Source: an uncultured Bacteroidales bacterium
GTDB taxonomy: Bacteria; Bacteroidota; Bacteroidia; Bacteroidales; Bacteroidaceae
NCBI GenBank assembly: GCA_902786925.1
Contig: CADAEK010000026.1
Coordinates: forward strand, 1 to 34,560
Direction of reading: 5' to 3'
DNA length: 34,560 nt
Part shown: in pieces, positions 7,590 through 16,000 of the stretch
Layout of the letters: every line of letters starts with the position of its first letter
Numbering within the stretch: position 1 is the first letter of the stretch
Program-made: the position numbers and the translations under genes
The notes under the pieces: model-generated
What the model saw: only the letters and a program-made list of their open reading frames with translations
What the model was told of the DNA's origin: nothing
The model's database searches: none

Positions 7590-10199
7590 TTAGAAGGTCA
7601 TTCGAACCTTGAAGCGGATGCCCCATTTGTTTGTGTTGGGGTTGTTTAGATAAGTGATGCGACGAACATAGTCTATCTCAATCAGCTTGAAGATGTTATG
7701 AATGCCAATTCTCCATTCTGCATAGGGCTTGTTCTCATCCATTCGAACGGTGTTCTGCTCGTAGGTTCCATCTGCTCGGAAGTGGCCCGGGAAATAGAAG
7801 AGGTCGGGGTCTGTGTAGTCCATTGAGGATGGATTGTTTTTGTTGGTCAATTGTCCCCAAAGCATATTGATGCCCACACATTCGCGCCATTTCAATCGCT
7901 TGAGCAAAGGAATGCGGTTGAAGAGCCATCCGTTGAGGTCCCATTCTGCCATGAGCGATGCGTAGCGGTCATTGAGGAACTCAAGGTTGGACAACAAGTA
8001 GAAGGTGTTGTCTTCAATGATATAGGAGGTGTTCACCGCAGGGTGTATCAGCAGAGGGAATGGCACCTTGTTCCATTGTGCACCAGCTTTGGCATCGACG
8101 TCGAGTTTTCCGAATTGTCTCAGATAGATACGCTTGTACAGCCCTAATTCTGTGATGTTGTAGTTGTATTGTCCACCTAAGAATCCGTCAATGCCACGTG
8201 TGTAGCTGAGAGAGAGGATAGGGGCGTCGTGGTTCACTTTCACACGGCGCTGTTTGGTGTTGATGTAGGTGACGTTGGGCTCATACGACACGCCTACTTT
8301 GAATTCGGAAGTGGTGATGCCCGATACCCATCTTGTGGGGTCGTTGACAGGTGTGCCTGTACCATCGAGGCGCTGATAGAAGAGGGCATCAACGGGATGG
8401 CTGCGGGTGCTGGTGAACTGTGCATTGAACTTGATGCCTTGTTCCCATTCACGGGTATAGTCAATGTGCAGTTCGCGGATATGGTTGTATTGGTCCACTT
8501 TCGATGCGTGCAGCGCGGTGAACATATTGTCTTTGTCTGTAGGCACATAGCGGTCATAAGGAGACATGACATCGTCCCACCAATACACGCTCAGATTGTG
8601 CTGCGGGAACTCACGAGGCAGGTATGCCTTCTTGTTGAAGGAGTAGGTGAGCTGCCCTTTCCAATACACATTTTGAGTCTTTGTGCCATAGGATACATAG
8701 CCATTGGCAAAGAGATGGGGAGACAGATGGGCGGTGGTGAGGGCTGAAGCACGAAGGCGTAGGCCATCGTAGTGGTTGGCAGAGATAATGGTGTTGACAG
8801 GACCTATGTCTATCTTGCTGGGATGGATTGAATCGCCTGTCTCCACAAAGTTCTCCACTAATGCCTTGAATCCGAAGAGCACGTATTTGAAGCCTTTGAT
8901 GTGTGTGAGCCTGTCCAGAAAACTATCCATCTTGCTCTCCGAAGAGGAGAGTTTCACTTGCCGGTAGTCGTTCCAGTAGGAGTCATCGTGCATGGAGGCA
9001 TCGGGCTCTCGGAACACATTGCCCTTGATGTGCTTGAAGAGGGAGCGCGGAATGGGCTCGAAAGACACGTCTGACATGCGAGTGACACGCTGCACCTGGA
9101 ATTTCCCAATCCATTTGGTCAGTTGCAACTCTACCAGCATGTCGTTGGTAGAAGTGATGCGGTCTCCTGTCTCAAGTTCGGTGAAGTCTTGGGCAATCAT
9201 CATGTTCTCTACGAAGTTCACATCGCTGCGGCGAGGCAAGGTGAGTTCCACGCGACGTACTTGATAGGTGGAGTCGGGAGTGAGCAAGATGTACAAGTGG
9301 CCCGAAAAGCCAAAATCCTGCTGATTGTTGGGCAAGAAACCTACGTCAACCACTTTGTCTTGCTCCATGTAGAGCGTGTCTTGCAGATAGTAGCGGTAGA
9401 AGGAAATGGCGTTGTCGGCAATGGGAGAGCGGAAGGGGAACTGCAACAAGCGGCACTCGTTGTCATAGATGTTGACATCTGTAAAGACATCCTTTAGCGT
9501 TGTTGTGAAGATTTCGCCTGAGTTGACAAGTTCTGATACTCCCTTATTGCTTTCTCCTTTGATGACTTGTTTCTCTGATTGTGGGTCTTTCCGGTAATAC
9601 ACCTCTGAAAGCGTTTCGTCAACCGTTAGCGGGAGAATGAGTTTGCCCGTCTGTGGAGAGCGCTCCACGTGGTCTTTCATGAAGGCAAAGCGCTTGTATT
9701 CATTCTCTTCAAACACTTTGTCACTCACTTCGTTCAGCGAGAAAGTCATCTTCTCATACTTGGTGTAGGTGAAGAAGTCCTTGGAACGGAGGTCACTCTG
9801 TTTCTTGTTGGCAATGACCTTCTTCATCAGTTCTACGGCAGGGTTGTTCTTGCGGCTGTATTTGCCTTTCTTTGCCGAAACGGTCACGCCTGACAAGGTC
9901 TTTGTGTCGGGAACCAACCTGATGGTGAGGTTTTTGTTTTTCCCGAACTCCTTCAACTTGAGCGTCTGTGTCTGGTATCCCATCGAGGCGATGGTCAAGA
10001 CTTTCCATGTGCTGTCTTCCTTGATGACGAAACTTCCGTCTTCCTCTGTCTGCTCACCGACATTCTTGCCTTCGTAGTACACGTTCACATAGTCGAGTGG
10101 CTCATGTGACTTGCTATCGATTACTTTGCCCGTCACTTGAGCCTGCATGGTCAAATATGTGCATAGCAGCACTAAGAGTCCTGTTGCGCGTCTTCTCAT
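7590..10199 (-). CDS. DUF5686 and carboxypeptidase-regulatory-like domain protein, outer-membrane type
   Basis: An 869-aa exported protein. A signal peptide (residues 1-20, ending TMQA) is followed by a carboxypeptidase regulatory-like beta domain (about 21-110, VTGKVIDSKSHEPLDYVNVY and SMGYQTQTLKLKEF). The rest matches the DUF5686 family, with an aromatic-rich C-terminal half of alternating strands ending in GIRFKVRMTF, as expected for an outer-membrane beta-barrel. The domain order is that of TonB-dependent receptors without the plug. Its function is not established. Its start overlaps the stop of the HAD gene by ATGA, making it the last gene of the operon. That position suggests an envelope job linked to the lipid-type genes upstream, but this is inference. 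Confidence 0.88.
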   Translation of the reverse strand: MRRRATGLLVLLCTYLTMQAQVTGKVIDSKSHEPLDYVNVYYEGKNVGEQTEEDGSFVIKEDSTWKVLTIASMGYQTQTLKLKEFGKNKNLTIRLVPDTKTLSGVTVSAKKGKYSRKNNPAVELMKKVIANKKQSDLRSKDFFTYTKYEKMTFSLNEVSDKVFEENEYKRFAFMKDHVERSPQTGKLILPLTVDETLSEVYYRKDPQSEKQVIKGESNKGVSELVNSGEIFTTTLKDVFTDVNIYDNECRLLQFPFRSPIADNAISFYRYYLQDTLYMEQDKVVDVGFLPNNQQDFGFSGHLYILLTPDSTYQVRRVELTLPRRSDVNFVENMMIAQDFTELETGDRITSTNDMLVELQLTKWIGKFQVQRVTRMSDVSFEPIPRSLFKHIKGNVFREPDASMHDDSYWNDYRQVKLSSSESKMDSFLDRLTHIKGFKYVLFGFKALVENFVETGDSIHPSKIDIGPVNTIISANHYDGLRLRASALTTAHLSPHLFANGYVSYGTKTQNVYWKGQLTYSFNKKAYLPREFPQHNLSVYWWDDVMSPYDRYVPTDKDNMFTALHASKVDQYNHIRELHIDYTREWEQGIKFNAQFTSTRSHPVDALFYQRLDGTGTPVNDPTRWVSGITTSEFKVGVSYEPNVTYINTKQRRVKVNHDAPILSLSYTRGIDGFLGGQYNYNITELGLYKRIYLRQFGKLDVDAKAGAQWNKVPFPLLIHPAVNTSYIIEDNTFYLLSNLEFLNDRYASLMAEWDLNGWLFNRIPLLKRLKWRECVGINMLWGQLTNKNNPSSMDYTDPDLFYFPGHFRADGTYEQNTVRMDENKPYAEWRIGIHNIFKLIEIDYVRRITYLNNPNTNKWGIRFKVRMTF

Positions 10200-10936
10200 T
10201 CTTGCTGGATGGCAGCTGGTAAGTCTTTTATATGGTTAATGATATGAGTCGGAACGGATTCATCTACTTTTTCCTCGCCCCATCCAATTCCTTTTAGCCA
10301 CACGGTTTGGCAACCTATTGTTGTGGCAGGGAGAATATCCTTTGAATAACTGTCACCTACGACAAGAATATCGTTGGCAGGAAGTTCTTCAGGTGTCTTT
10401 CCTGTCACTTGACGAAGAGCCTCAACACCCAATTGGAATATCTTGGGGTCTGGCTTGCGCACTCCAACAACGGCACTTTCCACGATGTGCTGGAAATATT
10501 CCAGTTGGAAGTCTTTGAGGATGGTCTCAATGTTGCCATAGAAATTGCTGACCAATACTAATGGGTAGTGCTGTGCCAGTTGTGCGATGACGGGGCGGCT
10601 CATGCTGAGTATCTGCAGTACATACTGATAGCAGTAGGTAGCCACGGCGTTGCTCTTTTCCTTTCTGTCCTGTTCGCTGGTGTTCCATACAGCGCGTGTC
10701 ACCAGGTCTTTTGTCTCAAGGTCGCACTTGATGTTGAGCAGGTCCAGAAAGTTGTGGTGAGGCTGTATGTATGAATGCTTTGCCAAGGCACGCTCTGCTG
10801 CCACATAGCTTTGCCGGAATTCCTCTTTAGATACTGGAATTCCAGCATGGAGGTATCCCTTCCACAGCACCTCGCTCCAATGGAGGGCATTCGTGTCGAT
10901 GGTGCCTCCGTAGTCAAATATGATGCCTTGAATCAT
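10196..10936 (-). CDS. HAD-superfamily hydrolase with altered motif I
   Basis: A 246-aa cytoplasmic HAD-fold protein with a helical cap (about residues 20-110). Motif I reads FDYGGTID. Asp8 is the expected nucleophile, but the usual second Asp, the general acid, is Gly10. Motif III Lys lies in VGVRKPDPKIFQ and motif IV in VVGDSYSKDI. HAD proteins with DxGG instead of DxDG are known; loss of the acid makes ordinary phosphatase activity doubtful. It starts 6 bases after the phosphatidyltransferase gene and overlaps the DUF5686 gene by 4 bases. In context it might process the phosphorylated lipid product or be a regulatory or transferase-type HAD. The substrate is unknown. Confidence 0.88.
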   Translation of the reverse strand: MIQGIIFDYGGTIDTNALHWSEVLWKGYLHAGIPVSKEEFRQSYVAAERALAKHSYIQPHHNFLDLLNIKCDLETKDLVTRAVWNTSEQDRKEKSNAVATYCYQYVLQILSMSRPVIAQLAQHYPLVLVSNFYGNIETILKDFQLEYFQHIVESAVVGVRKPDPKIFQLGVEALRQVTGKTPEELPANDILVVGDSYSKDILPATTIGCQTVWLKGIGWGEEKVDESVPTHIINHIKDLPAAIQQE

Positions 10937-10942
10937 GATGCT

Positions 10943-11923
10943 TTACAGTTTGCCAATCAACTTCTTGCAGAACGTCTCATGGGAGTGCCGCATGTAGAGA
11001 TATAGTCCTGTGAATACGGTGAATTCCATCACGAGATAGAGCCAAGGAAGGTCTGTCAGACATGCCACATAGAACGTGATGGCTCGTGTGTTGAACGTGA
11101 GTATGTTTGCCCACTTCATCATGGGCAGGCTCAATTGACGGAATTCGTCTCGGAATGTCTGCGGAATGTTTTCCGAGGCTCCATACTTCTCTTTGAGCAC
11201 TTGCTTGAGTTGCTGGAACTGAGGTGTCTGTCGTTCTTGGCCTCGTGTGTAATTGATGTAGGTGAGCAAGAACAACTTATAGATGACATTGCCTTTCCAT
11301 GGAGTCTCTTCATAGAGGTTTTTCTGCTGAATGGAAGAGTCCAGTTCGCTACCAGCCTTGCCCTTCAAGAAGAACAGGTGAATCTGTCTATAGTAGTCGG
11401 AAAGTCCACATTGACGTGCATGGAAGAATAGTCCTGAAACCCAAATGCTGACGTAGAAAATGCTGTTGGCGATGAGACTGTTCTGCTCATTGTTTTCTAT
11501 GCCCAGCCATTCGAACTCTGCATCGTGATACTGGTAGAACCTGATGAATAGGGCATGGTAGAGAAAGAAGAACCATACGTCGCCAGCGGCACCGTCAAGG
11601 ATGCGTCCCAATTGTGTCTTCTTGCCTGTCATTCGCGCTAACTGTCCATCTGCGCTGTCATAGAAGTTGGCCCATGCCAATAACAGAACTCCCACCACAT
11701 TCATGATGAGTCCCTCTGTGCCTGCCATGCGATAACTGCCAAAGCAGAAGAAATAGGCTGAAGCTACGCCTATCACCATTGACAGCATCGTCACCGTGTT
11801 GGGATGAATGTTGAAGTAGTTGAAGAAGCGTGCCCACCAATAGCCGATGGGACGTGTCCACACGACATCAAGCCACTCTTCTGTGTCTCCCGATTTGAAA
11901 GTCTTTTCTATCGTCTCTTTCAT
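10943..11923 (-). CDS. CDP-alcohol phosphatidyltransferase family protein
   Basis: A 326-aa integral membrane enzyme of the family that moves a phosphatidyl (or similar) group from a CDP-activated alcohol to a second alcohol. The full signature DG(x)2AR(x)8G(x)3D(x)3D is intact at residues 92-114, preceded by Asp89, so all metal and CDP-binding aspartates are present. Several hydrophobic segments surround it, consistent with six helices. A GTG or ATG further upstream is possible, but ATG at 11923 overlaps the ATP-grasp stop as ATGA, typical of translational coupling. At 326 aa it is longer than a PgsA or PssA (about 180-250 aa), with extra soluble stretches near residues 150-250. The acceptor alcohol cannot be read from sequence. 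Confidence 0.9.
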   Translation of the reverse strand: MKETIEKTFKSGDTEEWLDVVWTRPIGYWWARFFNYFNIHPNTVTMLSMVIGVASAYFFCFGSYRMAGTEGLIMNVVGVLLLAWANFYDSADGQLARMTGKKTQLGRILDGAAGDVWFFFLYHALFIRFYQYHDAEFEWLGIENNEQNSLIANSIFYVSIWVSGLFFHARQCGLSDYYRQIHLFFLKGKAGSELDSSIQQKNLYEETPWKGNVIYKLFLLTYINYTRGQERQTPQFQQLKQVLKEKYGASENIPQTFRDEFRQLSLPMMKWANILTFNTRAITFYVACLTDLPWLYLVMEFTVFTGLYLYMRHSHETFCKKLIGKL

Positions 11924-12774
11924 CGCTGCAAAATTCGTTGAGCAATAGCCTCCGCAGCTCTCGCCTTGCACGAAGAGAAGCTGGGGAAGTCATTGAAGTC
12001 TATAAACCAAAATTCTCCTTCTTCATCAATCACAACATCACCTCCATATACCGGCACGCGCAGTTTCTTGGCCAGCATGTCGGCATAGAGTTTGATGCGG
12101 CTGGCATTAAATGCATAGCCTTTCTCTTTCCCGTTCACTTCTTCCTGTCCAAACTTGGAGTGTCCTTCGCTGGCATAATGCCAATGGAAGAAGTTGGTGC
12201 CTTCCACACCATAGAACTTCACTAAGTCGCCACGCTGATGCTCTTGCGCCATCCACAAATGCACATCGCGCTTCTCCATAGCTTCCAAAGCCTGGTTCAC
12301 TTCCTCGTGAGTGCGGCAGAACACCACGTCGTCTGCTACCACAGCGCTGCTGTCGCTGTTCTTCAGCCAGAGTGGGGGAATAATATCTTCCTTGCTTTCC
12401 GTAGAACAGAACATCAAGCGATGCTGCTCACCCACAAGAAACTCTGGTTGAGGTATGCCTGCATCCAGCATTCGCGAGGCCACTGAAGCCTTGTTTGTAC
12501 AAGTCAGAATACCATCGATGCTGTTGATGAACTTCTGTTGAGTGGTCACATCGGTGTCTTTCTCCAGCATGACCAGTGAGTAGATGTCACGCGCCATCGT
12601 GAATACACGATCGTAGGGGACATAGTTAAAACCTACCATCTCGTCTTCACGAATGGTGTCCACTTCATGTCCCATGGCTTTCAACTCATCGGCTACTGCT
12701 GTAAAGATGGCAGCATCGTTATTCGCCATGTTGGGTGAATAGGTGGCTCCTCTGCTAATTCCAAGTATTTTCAT
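11920..12774 (-). CDS. ATP-grasp domain protein
   Basis: A 284-aa soluble protein with the order of an ATP-grasp ligase. It has an N-terminal Rossmann-like part (MKILGISRGATYSP, then DELKAMGHEVDTI), a central ATP-binding region (WLKNSDSSAVVADDV; HLWMAQEHQRGDLVKFYGV) and a C-terminal metal site (GGDVVIDEEG…FWFIDFNDFPSF, with Asp246, Asp259, Asn261 and Asp262). ATP-grasp enzymes couple a carboxylate, through an acyl-phosphate, to an amine or thiol. Here the partner genes point to a lipid or head-group substrate, but that is inference. It starts 29 bases after the flippase-like gene and overlaps the next gene by 4 bases. Confidence 0.85.
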   Translation of the reverse strand: MKILGISRGATYSPNMANNDAAIFTAVADELKAMGHEVDTIREDEMVGFNYVPYDRVFTMARDIYSLVMLEKDTDVTTQQKFINSIDGILTCTNKASVASRMLDAGIPQPEFLVGEQHRLMFCSTESKEDIIPPLWLKNSDSSAVVADDVVFCRTHEEVNQALEAMEKRDVHLWMAQEHQRGDLVKFYGVEGTNFFHWHYASEGHSKFGQEEVNGKEKGYAFNASRIKLYADMLAKKLRVPVYGGDVVIDEEGEFWFIDFNDFPSFSSCKARAAEAIAQRILQR

Positions 12775-12803
12775 ATTAGTCCCGATGTTTTATTCCTGAC
12801 TCT

Positions 12804-13844
12804 TTATTTGATATTCGTTACTCTCTGCTTTTCAGTTCCATTCCCTACCTTCATGAGCAACAAGCCGATGGCTGTCCACACGAGTTCGCGCACTCGGCAA
12901 ATGATGCTGACGAAGAGACCTATTTCTGCCGTCATGCCCATTTGGGCCACAGACATGGCAAAGCCTCCTTCGCGTCCTCCCAATTGAAGGGGCAGAAAGA
13001 ACAGCAGATTGGCAAAGAGGCTGGTGAAAGAGAGAATGAGGAAGGCATAAATGAATGTCAGAATACCTCCTGTGCCTGCATCGAAAAGAATCAGCATAAA
13101 GTAGATTTCAAGGCTCTGAAGAATGCGTCCCGCATATTCAAGGAATAAACTTCCATAGAAACTGCGTCGATTCTGTGACTGGAGTTCTGAAATCTGCTGG
13201 TCTATCTTCTGCAAGTCCTCTTGATGATTCTCTGAAAATGAGCGAGCCCAATTCTTCAATCCTGGAATACGTCCAATGAAATGGATGAGCTTGACGACCA
13301 TCCCGTTTCTGTAGCCACGGATAAAGAGATAGATGCCTATGGCACAGAAGCAGAGCATACAGAACAGCACAACACTCATTCCGATGCCTAAGGGGAGCAG
13401 ACCGAACAGCGCCAAAGCCACATATACCACGATGCTGGAAACCCAAAACCAAAAGTGGGAGAAGATGTGCATCATGGCAAAGAGAAGCACGCTGGAGGTG
13501 GCTCGCTGTGTGCCAATGTAGGGCTTCAGCTCCAGAATCTTATAAGGTTCTCCACCCATCAGTCCTGCAGGAGTGGCGTAATTGAGCGCGAAGCCTGTGA
13601 TGGTGAGTTTCAGTATCTTCCAAAAAGGAATGGGACAGTCGCCCGAACCCTGAATAATGATGCGCCATGTGAGGGCATTCATGATATACAGCACCACCCA
13701 TAGTCCCAAGATGGCAAAGAGCCAATATCCCGCATGGCATATATCCTTCCAGAGCTGGTCAAACGACACCTTGAACGTGAACAGCATCACGATTACGGCG
13801 ATGAGTCCAAAGGCGAAGAAGATATTGCGAGTGGTATTCTTCAT
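12804..13844 (-). CDS. lysylphosphatidylglycerol-synthase-type transmembrane (flippase-like) protein
   Basis: A 346-aa polytopic membrane protein of the LPG synthase transmembrane/YbhN/AglD-type family. Typical blocks are the conserved YATPAGLMGGEPYK after the second helix pair and a late LPLQLGGREGGFA stretch. It has about eight hydrophobic segments and a cytoplasmic basic loop around residues 180-230. In MprF the homologous domain flips aminoacyl-phosphatidylglycerol; the catalytic synthase domain of MprF is absent here. It therefore more likely moves a lipid across the membrane than makes one. It lies 37 bases after the PdxA-like gene, inside a run of lipid-type genes. Confidence 0.9.
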   Translation of the reverse strand: MKNTTRNIFFAFGLIAVIVMLFTFKVSFDQLWKDICHAGYWLFAILGLWVVLYIMNALTWRIIIQGSGDCPIPFWKILKLTITGFALNYATPAGLMGGEPYKILELKPYIGTQRATSSVLLFAMMHIFSHFWFWVSSIVVYVALALFGLLPLGIGMSVVLFCMLCFCAIGIYLFIRGYRNGMVVKLIHFIGRIPGLKNWARSFSENHQEDLQKIDQQISELQSQNRRSFYGSLFLEYAGRILQSLEIYFMLILFDAGTGGILTFIYAFLILSFTSLFANLLFFLPLQLGGREGGFAMSVAQMGMTAEIGLFVSIICRVRELVWTAIGLLLMKVGNGTEKQRVTNIK

Positions 13845-13881
13845 TTTTATTGAATGAGGAAAATGGCCCTGTGAGGACTGA

Positions 13882-14967
13882 TTAATTTTCCTCTTCTGTG
13901 ACTTGATCCAGCTTCAGTTTGTCAGAATCGTCACGTTTCTCAAAATACTGGCGTTTCAGCGGATTGCTACGTTCCTGATCGAAGCGGATTCTGTTATGGG
14001 CCATGTCAACGGCCATATAGATGGCCTGACGGAAAGCTTGCTCATCTACTTGGTTCTTACCTGCTATCTCATAGCCTACTCCTATAGCAGGAGCGGTGCG
14101 AAGCACGGAAAGACCAGCCGTGTAGTTGACACCTTCATCCAAAGACCAAGCCTTGAAGGCTGAGACACCCTGGTCGTAATACATGGCCAAGATGGCATCG
14201 AAATGGTTGTGGTTGCCTGAACCAAAGAAGTCATCAGCAGAGTAGGGACCTACACAACGCACACCGCGCTTGAAGAGTTCATCTACTACAGGAGCAATCA
14301 CTTCTTGCTCTTCCTTGCCTTCTGCACGAGGGTTGAGGGCCAACACAGCAATGCGTGGGTTGTCAATGAAGAAGTCGCGCTTGAGGGTATTGTGAAGAAT
14401 GACCAGTTTCTCAGCGATAGCCTCCTTGTTGATGTGGGCTGGAATCTCGCTCACAGGCATTTTGTCAGTAGCCAAGGCAATGCGAAGATTGTTGCTGACA
14501 AATATCTTTAAGGCTTTCTTCTCCTCATCCAGTTGCTGCTCAATATAGGCAGTCTGTCCCAAGAACGCTTCACCATTTTCCAAACGAATGGTATTGTTGT
14601 TGAGTGGGGCAGTCACCAAAGCGTCAATTGTGCCTGCCTTCAAATCCTCCAGGGCGCAATCCAAAGAGATGCGCGCAGCATTGCCTGCATCCTCGGTAGC
14701 CTGTCCCAGGTCAATCTTCAGTTCTTCTTCACCAAAGCAATTCACCATGTTGACATGGCCATGCTTAGCTTGTTCTGCTGAATCTACCACCTGAAAACTT
14801 GTCTGGCACTCCAGTGCCTTGCGGTGATAGGTAGCAGTTTTAGGAGAACCATATATAACAGGGGTGCAGACAGAAGCCATTTCTTCTGCCTCAAACGTTT
14901 TCAATATCAGTTCATAGCCAACACCATTGATGTCGCCATGTGTAATGCCTACTTTAATCTTTTCCAT
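13882..14967 (-). CDS. PdxA-like protein with all metal-binding histidines replaced
   Basis: A 361-aa homologue of 4-hydroxythreonine-4-phosphate dehydrogenase along its full length (GITHGDINGVGYE, DALVTAP, NPRIAVLALNP, AILAMYYDQG, GVNYTAGL). The positions that hold the divalent metal in E. coli PdxA (His166, His211, His266) are Lys169, Arg214 and Tyr264 here. The substrate-loop GHTE is GQTA (Gln138), the loop after NPHAG is shortened, and RTxxDHGTA reads RTAPAIGVG. Canonical NAD-dependent dehydrogenation of 4-phospho-hydroxythreonine is therefore unlikely. A C-terminal tail rich in charged residues (about 325-361) extends beyond the usual end. ATG 14967 overlaps the DUF4837 stop by 14 bases; an earlier ATG at 14994 adds nine residues. 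Confidence 0.88.
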   Translation of the reverse strand: MEKIKVGITHGDINGVGYELILKTFEAEEMASVCTPVIYGSPKTATYHRKALECQTSFQVVDSAEQAKHGHVNMVNCFGEEELKIDLGQATEDAGNAARISLDCALEDLKAGTIDALVTAPLNNNTIRLENGEAFLGQTAYIEQQLDEEKKALKIFVSNNLRIALATDKMPVSEIPAHINKEAIAEKLVILHNTLKRDFFIDNPRIAVLALNPRAEGKEEQEVIAPVVDELFKRGVRCVGPYSADDFFGSGNHNHFDAILAMYYDQGVSAFKAWSLDEGVNYTAGLSVLRTAPAIGVGYEIAGKNQVDEQAFRQAIYMAVDMAHNRIRFDQERSNPLKRQYFEKRDDSDKLKLDQVTEEEN

Positions 14968-16000
14968 GTTCTTTCTTTGAATTATCGTCTTCACTTGGAG
15001 TTTCTAAGGTGTACAATGCTGCTTCAAGTCGTCGAAGCATAGTGCGCTTCATCTTTTCGGGTGCATACACAAATCCTTCCACGACAATGACGCGTCCATT
15101 TTTGGCGTCGATGCGTGAGTGGCTTACGAAGGGACCGCCCATGGCATCGTTGCGCATTTCCCACAATCCGCGTGCTTCCATCGCATACATGCCGTTCACG
15201 CTGATGTTTTTGGTCCACACAAATTCAGGGTTTGTCTGCATCCACATGCCGGGGTGTCCGCCTGGGATGTTGCGCTTCATCACGGTGTCGCGCAAAGCAA
15301 TATAAGGTTTCTTTGTGAACATCTTCTCGCTCACATAAGGAAGGGAGTAGATGCAGATATTCTGTATGGACGAAAGGCCATCGTCGCTGGCCCAGATGAA
15401 GTTTTCGCCCACTTTCATCTTCTTGATGTCAACCGGAATATAGAACTCACAATCAAACATCTCTTTCACTTTCTTGGCAAACTTCACATTGTGCTCAAAA
15501 TAGAGGTCATTTGCCTCACGGTTGATTTCCGTGCTTGTAATTAGGCTCTCAATGCCCTTAGCATGCTCCGTGATATATATTGATGCTTCCACTTGGTTGG
15601 GGGCATTGAGCGTCATGATGAGCTGGGGAGTGGAATGCACATCCTTCTCCACAGTCAGTTTGGCCTTGGTGTATTCGTTGCCAATGTGGATGTGGAAGAT
15701 GTTGCGGAACAGGTTTGTAATCTTGTCGAAGTGCTTTTCTGTAACGTGGCTCTTGTGGAACTGGGGCTCGTCTTGGGGAAGACCTCTCAGAGGTTTGTCC
15801 AAGATGTTCTGGATGGATTTGCCGGCATAGCCCGTCCACACGCTGTCGTCTGCCACTACCATCACTTCGTAGGGGTTACCTGATGAGGCTGGTGTCAGCA
15901 GGCTCGCACTTCTGCGGCGGCGTCCCGTATTGGTTGGTTCGTCGCAAGCGGAGAATACCAATGCTGTCAGTAAAAGTATTGCGATAAGTTTCAGTTTCAT
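14954..16000 (-). CDS. DUF4837 family lipoprotein
   Basis: A 348-aa protein with a lipoprotein signal (KLIAILLLTALVFSAC, lipobox FSAC with the lipidated Cys at residue 19), so it is anchored in the envelope after export. The mature part matches DUF4837, a Bacteroidota family of unknown function. Recognisable stretches are GNPYEVMVVADDSVW near the start and IPGGHPGMWMQTNPEFVW and MGGPFVSHSR later. An Arg-rich TGRRRRSA follows the lipobox. Its start overlaps the rlmN stop (ATGA) and its end overlaps the PdxA-like start by 14 bases, so all three are translationally linked. Confidence 0.9.
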   Translation of the reverse strand: MKLKLIAILLLTALVFSACDEPTNTGRRRRSASLLTPASSGNPYEVMVVADDSVWTGYAGKSIQNILDKPLRGLPQDEPQFHKSHVTEKHFDKITNLFRNIFHIHIGNEYTKAKLTVEKDVHSTPQLIMTLNAPNQVEASIYITEHAKGIESLITSTEINREANDLYFEHNVKFAKKVKEMFDCEFYIPVDIKKMKVGENFIWASDDGLSSIQNICIYSLPYVSEKMFTKKPYIALRDTVMKRNIPGGHPGMWMQTNPEFVWTKNISVNGMYAMEARGLWEMRNDAMGGPFVSHSRIDAKNGRVIVVEGFVYAPEKMKRTMLRRLEAALYTLETPSEDDNSKKEHGKD

